A stretch of 14,540 nucleotides of DNA from positions 1-14,540 of the forward strand of contig JAZQUM010000016.1 of assembly GCA_045631305.1 (NCBI GenBank), in the 5' to 3' direction. Both the position numbers and the translations under genes were made by a program. The notes under the pieces were generated by a model. The model worked only from the letters and a program-made list of their open reading frames with translations. It did no database searches and was not told where the DNA came from. The DNA comes from JAZQUM01 sp045631305. Lineage in GTDB: Bacteria > Bacillota > Clostridia > Oscillospirales > Oscillospiraceae. Below, one piece after another: positions 1 through 6,775 of this stretch (position 1 is its first letter; each line of letters starts with the position of its first letter).

Positions 1-178
1 GCTTGGAGAGGGTGTTGCGCATGGCGCGGAGGTCGTTGCCTTCGTTAAGGGCGGCGCGCTTCTTTTCGTCCAGATCCAGCACTTCGTCCACCAGGTGAAC
101 CTTGGCGTGCTGGAACTTATTTTCCATGTTTTTTCTCACGAGATCGGGGTTCTCGCGGATGAATTTGATGTCTAACAT
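1..178 (-). CDS. serS: Seryl-tRNA synthetase, N-terminal part (cut by window start)
   Basis: Cytoplasmic enzyme that charges tRNA-Ser with serine. Only the first 59 codons are in the window. They start MLDIKFIRENPDLVRKNM and continue through a charged stretch containing VDEVLDLDEKKRAAL and LRAMRNTLSK. This is the characteristic start of SerRS and of the long antiparallel coiled-coil arm that grips the tRNA-Ser variable arm. The class II catalytic domain lies outside. The ATG at 178 is supported by a GGAAGGTG ribosome binding site just upstream. It lies 48 bp after the stop of the membrane/coiled-coil gene on the same strand. No convincing promoter of its own is seen, so it is probably read through from parA-parB. 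A parS site sits in the gap. Confidence 0.93.
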   Translation of the reverse strand, partial: MLDIKFIRENPDLVRKNMENKFQHAKVHLVDEVLDLDEKKRAALNEGNDLRAMRNTLSK

Positions 179-210
179 TTTTTCACCTTCCAAAAAGTTA
201 TGTTAACTTG

Positions 211-226
211 AGTTTCACGTGAAACC
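211..226. promoter_or_regulatory. parS: parS centromere site 1 (ParB-binding palindrome)
   Basis: AGTTTCACGTGAAACC: the inner 14 bases (212-225) are the perfect palindrome GTTTCACGTGAAAC. This matches 14 of 16 positions of the bacterial consensus TGTTNCACGTGAAACA, with only the outermost bases differing. It lies between the stop of the membrane/coiled-coil gene and serS, in the same neighbourhood as parB and two further copies. ParB should load here and spread as a CTP-dependent clamp. The identity is seen in the sequence; binding is inferred from the family. Confidence 0.9.
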
Positions 227-772
227 TTACGGAATTTGCTTGTTGGTCATGGCCCAATCCAAATCGGCAAAGCGCTGGGCGGGGGAGGGAGCAGTTTCGG
301 TGAGGGTGTTATCCTGGGGGAGATATTCCACGGTGCCGGAAAGCTTAAATTTTTCGATGCTTTCAAAGCAGGTTTCATATTCCTCTGCGCCGTACTGCTG
401 CTCGATAATAGCCAGCCACTGCAAAGCTTCCAGAGTCTTGGCAGATTCTTCGGCTTCGGTGGTAAGGGTGGCGACCTGTTCTTCCAGTTCGCTTACCTGG
501 CCCAGAAGTTCCATATTCTGCACCTGAGATTCCTGCAGTGCCTCAATGGCGTTAACAGAAGACTGCAGCTGGCCGATAACTTCCTGATTGCTGCTGCGCT
601 GCATCAGAAGAGAGATAACGATGAGCATGGCGGCAGCAACAAAGAGGATGCCGATATACATATAAACGGGTTTCTGCTTGTCCACAGAAACGGTGGAAAC
701 GTTTTTTTCTTCTGCTGCGGGTTCTGCCGTTTCCTTGACTTCTTCTGCGGCGGTGTTCTTTTCCAGATCCAT
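227..772 (-). CDS. Uncharacterised single-pass membrane protein with coiled coil
   Basis: No family is recognised. The 181-residue product has an acidic, Glu/Ala-rich N-terminus (1-34), one hydrophobic segment at about 36-57 (PVYMYIGILFVAAAMLIVIS), then a long heptad-like stretch at about 62-122 (with SELEEQVATLTTEAEES). A small helical part follows (QWLAIIEQQYGAEEYETCFESIEKF) that resembles a single TPR-like helix pair, then a Thr/Pro-rich tail. Topology is probably N-inside with the coiled coil outside, but this is not certain. The ATG at 772 is chosen because GTGAGGA sits 6 bases upstream; a GTG at 784 overlapping the parB stop is the alternative and would add four residues. The gene starts 8 bp after parB and precedes serS. 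Many clostridia carry a DUF4446 membrane protein at this position, but no clear resemblance to that family was seen. Confidence 0.8.
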   Translation of the reverse strand: MDLEKNTAAEEVKETAEPAAEEKNVSTVSVDKQKPVYMYIGILFVAAAMLIVISLLMQRSSNQEVIGQLQSSVNAIEALQESQVQNMELLGQVSELEEQVATLTTEAEESAKTLEALQWLAIIEQQYGAEEYETCFESIEKFKLSGTVEYLPQDNTLTETAPSPAQRFADLDWAMTNKQIP

Positions 773-780
773 AGGATTCC

Positions 781-1650
781 TCACTTTCTTTGCTTGAGGG
801 CGGAGAGGGCGTCCAAAAGATCGTTAAGATCGTCCAGTCCGTAATATTCCAGTTCAATGCGGCCTTTCTTGCGGCCGGTAACAATGCGGCAGGCGCGGCC
901 CAACTTGGAAGAGAGCTCTTTCTGTGCTTCTTCGGCATAGTTCACGCTGATGCCGGCTTTGCTGGGCTTTTTGGGTTTGGCTTCTTCCAGCAGTTTCTTT
1001 ACCAGAGATTCCGTCTGGCGCACGCTGAGTTCGCGGCTCATCACCAACTGGGCGGTTTTTTCCTGCTGGGCGGCGCTGAGGGGCAGAAGGGCGCGGGCAT
1101 GACCTGCGCTGAGACGGCCTGCTTCCACATCGGCGCGAAGGGGGGCGGCCAGATTCAAAAGGCGCAGGGCGTTAGCCACGGCGCTGCGGCTTTTGCCTAC
1201 GCGCTCGGCGGCTTCTTCCTGGGTCATAGCGTACTGATCCATAAGAGCGCGGTAGCCTTCGGCTTCTTCCATGGGGTTCAGGTCCTCGCGCTGGAGGTTT
1301 TCGATCATGGCCAGCTCCATAGCCTTGCGGTCATCGGCTTCGATGACGATGGCGGGCACTTCGCTGAGTCCTGCCATGCGGGCAGCGCGCCAGCGGCGCT
1401 CGCCTGCGATGATCTGATAATAGCCGGAAGCGAGCTTTCTTACGGTAAGGGGTTGAATGATGCCGTGGGCGCGGATAGAATCCGCCAGATCGGCCAAAGC
1501 CTCTTCATCAAAGTGCTTGCGGGGCTGGGATGCGCAGCTTTCCACCTGAGAAATGGGGAGGAAGAGGCTGCTTTTTTCTTCGCGGTCGACGGCGTCGCCC
1601 AAAAGGGCGCCAAGGCCGCGGCCGAGACCTTTTGCGGTATTTGCTGCCAT
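781..1650 (-). CDS. parB: Chromosome-partitioning protein ParB (Spo0J)
   Basis: Sequence-specific DNA-binding CTPase that loads at parS, spreads along DNA as a sliding clamp and recruits ParA and SMC for origin segregation. The 289 residues have the expected layout. The N-terminal KGLGRGLGALL motif (8-17) stimulates ParA. The N-terminal CTP-binding part includes QPRKHFD (42-48), GERRWRAAR (83-91) and ENLQREDLNPMEEA (117-130). A helix-turn-helix lies at about 143-165 (MTQEEAAERVGKSRSAVANA), with HARALL at about 184-189, then a linker and C-terminal dimerisation region. The ATG has GGAAAGGAG upstream. It lies 26 bp after parA, and the next gene starts within or just after its stop. Three parS palindromes within 2.4 kb fit the assignment. 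Confidence 0.97.
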   Translation of the reverse strand: MAANTAKGLGRGLGALLGDAVDREEKSSLFLPISQVESCASQPRKHFDEEALADLADSIRAHGIIQPLTVRKLASGYYQIIAGERRWRAARMAGLSEVPAIVIEADDRKAMELAMIENLQREDLNPMEEAEGYRALMDQYAMTQEEAAERVGKSRSAVANALRLLNLAAPLRADVEAGRLSAGHARALLPLSAAQQEKTAQLVMSRELSVRQTESLVKKLLEEAKPKKPSKAGISVNYAEEAQKELSSKLGRACRIVTGRKKGRIELEYYGLDDLNDLLDALSALKQRK

Positions 1651-1676
1651 AGGGATAGTCTCCTTTCCTTCTTGGG

Positions 1677-2429
1677 TCAGGATTTTTTAATGAACTCCGC
1701 GGCCAAAGCGGTGTAAGCTTCGGCGCCGCGGCAGGTGCGGTCATAACTGGTGATGGGTTTTCCGTGGCTGGGAGCTTCGCTGAGACGCACGTTGCGGGGG
1801 ATGACGGTGGCGTAGACCTTGCCGGGGAAGTAGCGCTTCACTTCTTCGGCAACCTGCAGCGCAAGGTTGGTGCGGCCGTCAAACATGGTAAGAAGCACGC
1901 CTTCCAGCTCCAGCTTGGGGTTCAGGGAACGGCGGACGATGCGGATGGTATTCATGAGATCGCTGAGGCCTTCCAGTGCAAAGTATTCACCCTGCACGGG
2001 AACCAGCACGCTGTCAGATGCGCAGAGGGCATTGAGGGTCAGAAGTTCCAGGGAGGGAGGACAGTCGATGAGCACATAATCGTAATCAGCGGCCACCTCG
2101 TCCAGTGCGGTTTTCAAAAGAAATTCGCGGTTAGCCATGCCGATCATTTCAATGCCTGCCCCTGCCAGCGCTTTGGAAGAGGGAAGCACGTCACCATAGC
2201 GGGTGGAAACGATCTGGCGGCGAGTGGGCAGATGGTTGATCAAAACTTCGTAAACACCCTGAGAGGCAGTTTTGTCCACGCCCATGCCGGAAGTGGCGTA
2301 GGCCTGGGGGTCAAAGTCACAAAGCAGGACCTTTTTGCCGGCTTCTTTCAGCGCTGCGGTGAGATTTACACATGTGGTGGTCTTACCGACGCCGCCTTTT
2401 TGATTGACGATGGACACGATCTTTGCCAT
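1677..2429 (-). CDS. parA: Chromosome-partitioning ATPase ParA (Soj)
   Basis: Deviant-Walker P-loop ATPase that binds nucleoid DNA in its ATP dimer form and is stimulated by ParB. The 250 residues begin MAKIVSIVNQKGGVGKTTT: the deviant Walker A is at 11-18 with signature Lys11 and Lys16. Walker A' is LLCDFDPQ (35-42) and Walker B is DYVLIDCPPSLELLTLNAL. After DPQ the sequence reads AYATSGMG where relatives usually have GNATSGLG, a small substitution. The frame is open 28 codons further upstream, but those codons hold the promoter -10 region. The ATG at 2429 has AGGTG at the right distance and gives the normal family start. It is a short chromosomal Soj type without an N-terminal HTH domain. 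It is first gene of the parA-parB operon. Confidence 0.97.
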   Translation of the reverse strand: MAKIVSIVNQKGGVGKTTTCVNLTAALKEAGKKVLLCDFDPQAYATSGMGVDKTASQGVYEVLINHLPTRRQIVSTRYGDVLPSSKALAGAGIEMIGMANREFLLKTALDEVAADYDYVLIDCPPSLELLTLNALCASDSVLVPVQGEYFALEGLSDLMNTIRIVRRSLNPKLELEGVLLTMFDGRTNLALQVAEEVKRYFPGKVYATVIPRNVRLSEAPSHGKPITSYDRTCRGAEAYTALAAEFIKKS

Positions 2430-2476
2430 GGGACACCTGCTTTCTGATTTAAGAATGCTGAAAATCATACAGCATA

Positions 2477-2504
2477 AGTATACCATATTTTCAATGGTTT
2501 TCAA
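2477..2504 (-). promoter_or_regulatory. Promoter of the parA-parB operon
   Basis: On the minus strand: TTGAAA (2504-2499), 16-bp spacer, then TATACT (2482-2477) preceded by TGG, an extended -10. A start near 2470 gives a 5' UTR of about 40 bases to the parA ATG. The nearest parS is about 60-70 bp upstream of the -35, so spreading ParB could repress its own operon. The motifs are seen; the activity is inferred. Confidence 0.75.
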
Positions 2505-2539
2505 CACTGACACTTAGATTTTTCCCAGTTTCTTTCTTG

Positions 2540-2555
2540 CGTTTCACGTGAAACA
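2540..2555. promoter_or_regulatory. parS: parS centromere site 2
   Basis: CGTTTCACGTGAAACA, 15 of 16 matches to the consensus TGTTNCACGTGAAACA; the core palindrome is 2541-2554. It sits upstream of the parA promoter, and its centre is 33 bp from that of the next copy, about three helical turns, so the two sites face nearly the same side of the helix. Confidence 0.93.
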
Positions 2556-2572
2556 CGGGGCAAAAAACAAAA

Positions 2573-2588
2573 AGTTTCACGTGAAACA
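2573..2588. promoter_or_regulatory. parS: parS centromere site 3
   Basis: AGTTTCACGTGAAACA, 15 of 16 matches to the consensus; the core palindrome is 2574-2587. It lies directly behind the terminator of the mre/PBP2 operon and forms a tandem pair with the site at 2540-2555. Confidence 0.93.
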
Positions 2589-2591
2589 AAT

Positions 2592-2626
2592 AAAAATAGC
2601 CTTCGGCAGAAGCCAAAGGCTATTTT
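2592..2626 (-). terminator. Intrinsic terminator of the zapA-mre-PBP2 gene run
   Basis: An 11-bp stem, AAAATAGCCTT (2593-2603) with AAGGCTATTTT (2616-2626), continues after one mismatch into an inner GGC/GCC stem with an AGAA loop. On the minus strand it is followed by a T-rich tail (TATTTTTATTTG). It begins 5 bp after the PBP2 stop codon and separates that operon from the parS pair and parA. Confidence 0.9.
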
Positions 2627-2631
2627 AGTTC

Positions 2632-4707
2632 TTAGGGAAGCAGCACGTTTTCGCCCAGAACGGCAGTGCCGATCTCTTCGGGGGCGAAGTAAGCGTTGAG
2701 GATCTCTACAGCGGTGGAAGCAAGAGCTGCACCGCTGCCGCCCTTTTCGATCACAATGGCCAGAGCAATTTCTGGCTCATCGAAAGGTGCGAAGCAGACG
2801 AAGATACCGTTGTTCTTCACGTTGCTGCCCAACTGGGCTGTACCTGTTTTGGCACCGGCAGAAACCACGCAGTCTGCAAAGTAAGGGGAAACGCTGCCGG
2901 AAGTTACCAGCTCGCCCATGCCTTTCTTTACAGCCGCAAGGGTTTCAGGGGCCATTTCCACAACATTGGTGGGTTCGGCATCGTAAGCATATACCACTTC
3001 GGAGTTATCGTAGGTGGTGACGGATTTCAGAAGGTGGCAATCGTAATGTTCGCCTCCGCCCACCAAGGTGGCTACATAGTTTGCCAGCTGCAGGGGAGTG
3101 CAAAGGGTGTAAGACTGGCCGATGGCAGCGGTGATGGTCTGACCTTCGGTCCAGGTAAGACCGCGCTCTTCACAATATTCGGGAGAAGAGAGGTTGCCGG
3201 AAGAATCCCCGATCTCAATACCCGTGGATTTGCCAAGGCCAAACTGGGAGGCATAGTCATTCAGCGTTTCAATACCCATCAGGCGACCTACTTCATAGAA
3301 AAAGTAGTTGCAGGAAACTTTGATGGCTTCCACCACGTCGATCATGCCGTGGTTAGAGGGGTAGACCCAGCAGCGGGGCTGGGGATAGGAATAGTAGGTG
3401 TAAATACCTGAGTCGCGAATGCGGTCGGTGACGGAGATGATGCCGCTTTCAATGGCGGCCACCGCTGTAGCGGGTTTTACAGTAGAGCCGGGAGGATAAA
3501 GACCCTGGGTTGCACGGTTATTCAGGGGGTTGCGCTCATCGGCGAGAATATCGGAATAGTCGGCATTGAAGGTTTCCAGATTATATGTGGGGTAGGAGGC
3601 AACAGTCAGCACGTCACCCGTGCCCACTTCCACCACTGCAACGCCTGCGCCGCGGGCAATGCCGTCCTGGGCGGTCATTTTGGAAACAGTATCGGCAAGG
3701 GCTTTTTCGGTGGCTTCCTGCAAGGAGAGATCCAAAGTCAAGCGCACCGTGTCACCGGGTTCGGGATCTACGGAGTAAAGCTCGCTGGTGGTTTTGCCCT
3801 CATCGTTAGTGGTGATGATGCGAATGCCGTCTTTGCCGTGGAGATATTCTTCAAAAGCGGCTTCCACGCCGGTTTTGCCCACGATATCGTCGTGAGAATA
3901 GGCGGGGTCATCCTTGTAAACCTCCCACTGCGCATCGTTCATGCGGCCGGTGTAACCCAACACATGGGCGGCATAAGTGGTGGCATATTCGCGGGTGGAA
4001 GAGGTTTCCACTGTGGCGCAGGTAAACTTGCCGTCCTTCAGCTCTGTGATCAACGCAACGGGGATGTCTTCTGCGAAAAGATAGGAGGTATAACCCGTAA
4101 GACCGCGGTATTCCAGCTCATAGCGGGCTGCCATAACGCAGCGGGCCTGCTCATCAGACCAGGAAGGATCGATCTCATAAAGCTGGCGGAGGAATTTGAA
4201 AAGCTCGTAGGCAGACACATCCGGCAGAGGATCTTCTTCTGTCAGCACTTTTTCGGAGAGCTTGTGACGCTGGAGGAACTTTTCCAAGCGGTTGCGCTGG
4301 CTGGAACTGAGTTCTTCGCCGGTGTAATAAACAAAGGGGCGCTGGGCGGTGATGGGCAGGTTATCTGTCCAGGTGAGACCGTTATCAGCGCAAAGCTGCA
4401 TCAGTCGCCAGATCTCCTGATTCAGATTCTGCTCTTTTCCCAAAAGGGAGGCGTCAAAATTCAGCGAGTAGGTGGAGCGGTTGGAAACCATCACTTTGCC
4501 GTTTCGGTCTGTGAGGATGCCGCGGGATGTTTCCACCTTTTCGGAAATGGTAATGGTGCGCACAGACTGCTGCAGATACTCTTCGCCGTGAACAATCTGG
4601 GTATCATATAATATATAGGTATAAAGACCCAGACAAAGAATCATAAACAGCACCAGAAAGGGAAGCCGGCGGGTCAAAGTGCTTTTGAATTTGGGATCGT
4701 GGAACAT
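2632..4707 (-). CDS. mrdA: Class B penicillin-binding protein, PBP2/MrdA type
   Basis: Peptidoglycan D,D-transpeptidase of the cell-elongation machinery, anchored in the membrane with its catalytic part outside. The 691-residue product has a short cytoplasmic N-terminus, one membrane segment at about 15-34, the RGILTDRNG motif of the PBP dimerisation (pedestal) domain at 62-70, and a C-terminal transpeptidase domain. That domain carries all three active-site motifs: STVK (Ser408 nucleophile, Lys411), SCN (465-467) and KTGT (620-623). The ATG at 4707 is chosen because AAAGGAG lies five bases upstream; the frame is open 18 codons further but without such a site. It follows mreD by 35 bp and ends the operon. 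PBP2 and the related sporulation protein SpoVD/PBP3 share this architecture; the mreCD context favours PBP2. Confidence 0.92.
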   Translation of the reverse strand: MFHDPKFKSTLTRRLPFLVLFMILCLGLYTYILYDTQIVHGEEYLQQSVRTITISEKVETSRGILTDRNGKVMVSNRSTYSLNFDASLLGKEQNLNQEIWRLMQLCADNGLTWTDNLPITAQRPFVYYTGEELSSSQRNRLEKFLQRHKLSEKVLTEEDPLPDVSAYELFKFLRQLYEIDPSWSDEQARCVMAARYELEYRGLTGYTSYLFAEDIPVALITELKDGKFTCATVETSSTREYATTYAAHVLGYTGRMNDAQWEVYKDDPAYSHDDIVGKTGVEAAFEEYLHGKDGIRIITTNDEGKTTSELYSVDPEPGDTVRLTLDLSLQEATEKALADTVSKMTAQDGIARGAGVAVVEVGTGDVLTVASYPTYNLETFNADYSDILADERNPLNNRATQGLYPPGSTVKPATAVAAIESGIISVTDRIRDSGIYTYYSYPQPRCWVYPSNHGMIDVVEAIKVSCNYFFYEVGRLMGIETLNDYASQFGLGKSTGIEIGDSSGNLSSPEYCEERGLTWTEGQTITAAIGQSYTLCTPLQLANYVATLVGGGEHYDCHLLKSVTTYDNSEVVYAYDAEPTNVVEMAPETLAAVKKGMGELVTSGSVSPYFADCVVSAGAKTGTAQLGSNVKNNGIFVCFAPFDEPEIALAIVIEKGGSGAALASTAVEILNAYFAPEEIGTAVLGENVLLP

Positions 4708-4742
4708 AGCGGCTCCTTTCTGAAGGGTTTTGCAGGGTAAAA

Positions 4743-5252
4743 TCAATCGTAAATGTGGCACTTTTTGTGCAGCGGCAGGAAAATGTAGTGCAGAGCCACA
4801 GCAAGGGGAAGATTCAAGAGGGTTTCTTTGAAAAATTGGGCCAAAAGGGCGCCTAAAGAACCGTCTCCCTTAAAAAGGAAGGTGAGGATGCACAGGAAAG
4901 CGCAGATCCCATAGGAGAGTACAGAGCAAAGCAGCGAACAGAAAAGCCCCGGGTGGAGAATGCTTTCTGCCAGTATGGCTGAGAAAAGGGCTGCTGCCGT
5001 AAAGGCAAGAGTATAAAGGCAGGGTAGGGGAGCAGTGATTAAAAGATCACAGAAAAGACCGAAGACAAGGCCAAATATGCTGCCTTCAAAAGCGCCTTCA
5101 AAAGCGCCGATAATGGCGGGGATTATGGGAAGGACGAAAAAGGAGATGCCCCAGATGCGAAGATTACCTAAAATCAGTTCCTGCCCCAGAAGCACCAGCA
5201 GCACCAGGCTGCCGAAAAGCATCCATTTGATCCACTTTTCGCTTCTGGACAT
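4743..5252 (-). CDS. mreD: Rod shape-determining protein MreD
   Basis: Small integral membrane protein of the elongation complex, partner of MreC and of PBP2/RodA. The 169 residues are almost wholly hydrophobic, with about five to six membrane segments: WMLFGSLVLLVLLG near the start, then FFVLPIIPAIIGAFEGAFEG, GLVFGLFCDLLITAP (a Gly-Leu-x-x-Asp-Leu segment typical of the family), the LAFTAAALFSAI region, the LLCSVLSYGICAFLCILTFL region and a C-terminal LPLAVALHYIFLP. Sequence conservation in this family is weak; the call rests on topology, length (usual 160-180) and its place between mreC and PBP2. ATG at 5252 with AAAGGAGAA upstream; 22 bp after mreC. Confidence 0.88.
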   Translation of the reverse strand: MSRSEKWIKWMLFGSLVLLVLLGQELILGNLRIWGISFFVLPIIPAIIGAFEGAFEGSIFGLVFGLFCDLLITAPLPCLYTLAFTAAALFSAILAESILHPGLFCSLLCSVLSYGICAFLCILTFLFKGDGSLGALLAQFFKETLLNLPLAVALHYIFLPLHKKCHIYD

Positions 5253-5274
5253 GGGCGTTCTCCTTTCTTAAAGC

Positions 5275-6114
5275 TTAATCCACCACTTCAAAATCTTTGA
5301 TAACAAAAACTTCCGAGAGATTTTCAAAATCTGCCTTGGGGACCACCACGGCATATTGTACCAGGCCTGAATCATCAGGCAGAACTTCTTCCACCGAGCC
5401 GATAACAAGGTCGGAGGGATAGTAGCCGCCAAGGCCTGTGGTGACGATGAGGTCGCCGTTCATCACGTCGGATTCCTGAGAAATATAGTTCATGCGCAGC
5501 TTTCCCTGGCTCATAAGGCCAAAATTGCCTTCTGCCACGCCGATTTCACCCGTGCGGAAGACCTGCGCGCCGATTTCGGTGTCTGTGTCGGTGACAGAGA
5601 GCACGGTGCACCAGTTGCTGCCCACTTCGCTGACAATGCCCACCAGATACCCTTCGGAAGTAATGACGCAGTTATCTACGGCGATGCCGTAATCCGCGCC
5701 GTGATCCAAAGTAAGAGAAGCGGTCCAGTTGGAAGTGCTTTGAGAGATAACATTCACAGATTCCCAAACAAAGTCCTTCCGCTTTCTGCGAAGGCCGAGA
5801 AGTTCCCGCAGACGCTCGTTCTGAGCTCTGTCTTCTTCGGATTGGCGCAGCGCTTCTTCCTGCTCTGCCAACTGCTGTTTCAGCGCTTCATTTTCGGCCA
5901 AAAGCTGGTTGTAGTCGGCAAAGCGGCCCTGCTGGCCCTCAAACCAATCGCCGATGGCGGTAGAAGCGGAGCGGAAAGGCGCCGCTATAGATCCCATCAC
6001 GCTGGAAAAAGTGGTGCCGGAGCTGGAGAAAAAGGTCATAAGGGAAAGCGCCACGGCAATGACCACAGCCGCAAAAAGCACCCATATGCCATTGTCTTTC
6101 AGGAATTTTTTCAT
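5275..6114 (-). CDS. mreC: Rod shape-determining protein MreC
   Basis: Membrane-anchored scaffold of the elongation complex that activates PBP2. The 279 residues show a short cytoplasmic start, one membrane segment at about 11-29, and a clear coiled coil at about 64-108 (NQLLAENEALKQQLAEQEEA). A beta-rich extracytoplasmic domain follows, with SEGYLVGIVSEVGSNWCTVLS and a Gly-rich GDLIVTTGLGGYYPSDLVIG segment, both typical of MreC. The ATG has AAAGGG upstream. It is 12 bp after maf and 22 bp before mreD. mreB, normally directly upstream of mreC, is missing from this run and must be elsewhere if the organism has it. Confidence 0.95.
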   Translation of the reverse strand: MKKFLKDNGIWVLFAAVVIAVALSLMTFFSSSGTTFSSVMGSIAAPFRSASTAIGDWFEGQQGRFADYNQLLAENEALKQQLAEQEEALRQSEEDRAQNERLRELLGLRRKRKDFVWESVNVISQSTSNWTASLTLDHGADYGIAVDNCVITSEGYLVGIVSEVGSNWCTVLSVTDTDTEIGAQVFRTGEIGVAEGNFGLMSQGKLRMNYISQESDVMNGDLIVTTGLGGYYPSDLVIGSVEEVLPDDSGLVQYAVVVPKADFENLSEVFVIKDFEVVD

Positions 6115-6126
6115 AGAAACCCTTTC

Positions 6127-6705
6127 TCAGGCAAGAAAAGTAAATCCGAACTGCTGCAGCATTTCGCTTAAAAGAAGAAGGGGAAGGCCCATCACGTTGA
6201 AAAAGTCGCCTTCGATACCCTTGACCAAAAGGGCACCCAGACCTTGTACGGCGTAAGAGCCGGCCTTGTCCATGGGTTCGCCGGAGCGGATGTAACCCAG
6301 AAGCTCGGCCTGGCTTGCCTCTCTGAAGTGCACGGCGGTGGACTGGGCGCGGGTCAGGATATGATCCCCCTGCACCACCGTTACCCCGGTGCAGACGGTG
6401 TGGCTGCGACCGGAAAGAGCAGTGAGCATTTGGAGAGCTTCCGCCTCGTCGCGGGGTTTGCCCAGCCGCTGGTCATCCAAAAAGACCATAGTGTCGGCGG
6501 TGATGATCACGTCGTCGCTGAGGGCGATGTCCCGTGCGGCCAAAGCCTTAGTGCGGGAAATATGGCTCACCACCTCTTCAGGACTGAGACCTTCAGGATA
6601 GCTTTCGTCCGCTTCGGGTACGAGGATGGTAAATTCATCAATGCCCATGCGGTGCAGCAGCTCCTGCCGGCGGGGGGATTTGGATGCGAGAACGATGCGT
6701 GCCAT
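6127..6705 (-). CDS. maf: Maf-like nucleoside triphosphate pyrophosphatase
   Basis: House-cleaning enzyme that hydrolyses non-canonical or modified nucleoside triphosphates (dTTP/UTP/CTP-type substrates in studied Maf proteins) to the monophosphate. The 192 residues carry the family's motifs in order: ASKSPRRQELL (7-17), a Glu at the EADESYPEG segment (31-39), ITADTMV (68-74) with the catalytic Asp71, LGKPRDEAEA (81-90), SGRSHTVCTGV (98-108), then GSYAVQGLG and GDFFNVMGLPL. The length is normal. ATG at 6705 with AAGGAGA upstream. maf directly upstream of the mre genes is a widespread Firmicutes arrangement, here with mreB lost from between. Confidence 0.96.
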   Translation of the reverse strand: MARIVLASKSPRRQELLHRMGIDEFTILVPEADESYPEGLSPEEVVSHISRTKALAARDIALSDDVIITADTMVFLDDQRLGKPRDEAEALQMLTALSGRSHTVCTGVTVVQGDHILTRAQSTAVHFREASQAELLGYIRSGEPMDKAGSYAVQGLGALLVKGIEGDFFNVMGLPLLLLSEMLQQFGFTFLA

Positions 6706-6746
6706 AGGGAAATCTCCTTAAAAAGCGAATACAAATAGTAGAATTT

Positions 6747-6773
6747 AGATTAGATATAACTAATGGTAGTCAA
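6747..6773 (-). promoter_or_regulatory. Possible promoter for maf-mreC-mreD-PBP2
   Basis: In the 70-bp gap before maf, the minus strand reads TTGACT (6773-6768) and TAATCT (6752-6747), but with a spacer of only 15 bp, below the preferred 16-18. The gap is AT-rich compared with the genes on both sides. This may be a weak internal promoter, or the run may be transcribed from the zapA promoter alone. Confidence 0.4.
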
Positions 6774-6775
6774 AA

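Noticed and set aside
236..844. Long plus-strand open frames opposite the left-hand genes (also 790-1716, 6956-8230 and others), and minus-strand ones opposite the right-hand genes
   Set aside because: They lie antisense to well-identified conserved genes, lack ribosome binding sites and show Phe/Gly/His-rich composition typical of the mirror of GC-biased codons.
2430..2513. 28-residue N-terminal extension of ParA
   Set aside because: It overlaps the extended -10 promoter and the predicted untranslated leader; the family starts at MAKIVSIVNQKGG, and AGGTG precedes the ATG at 2429.
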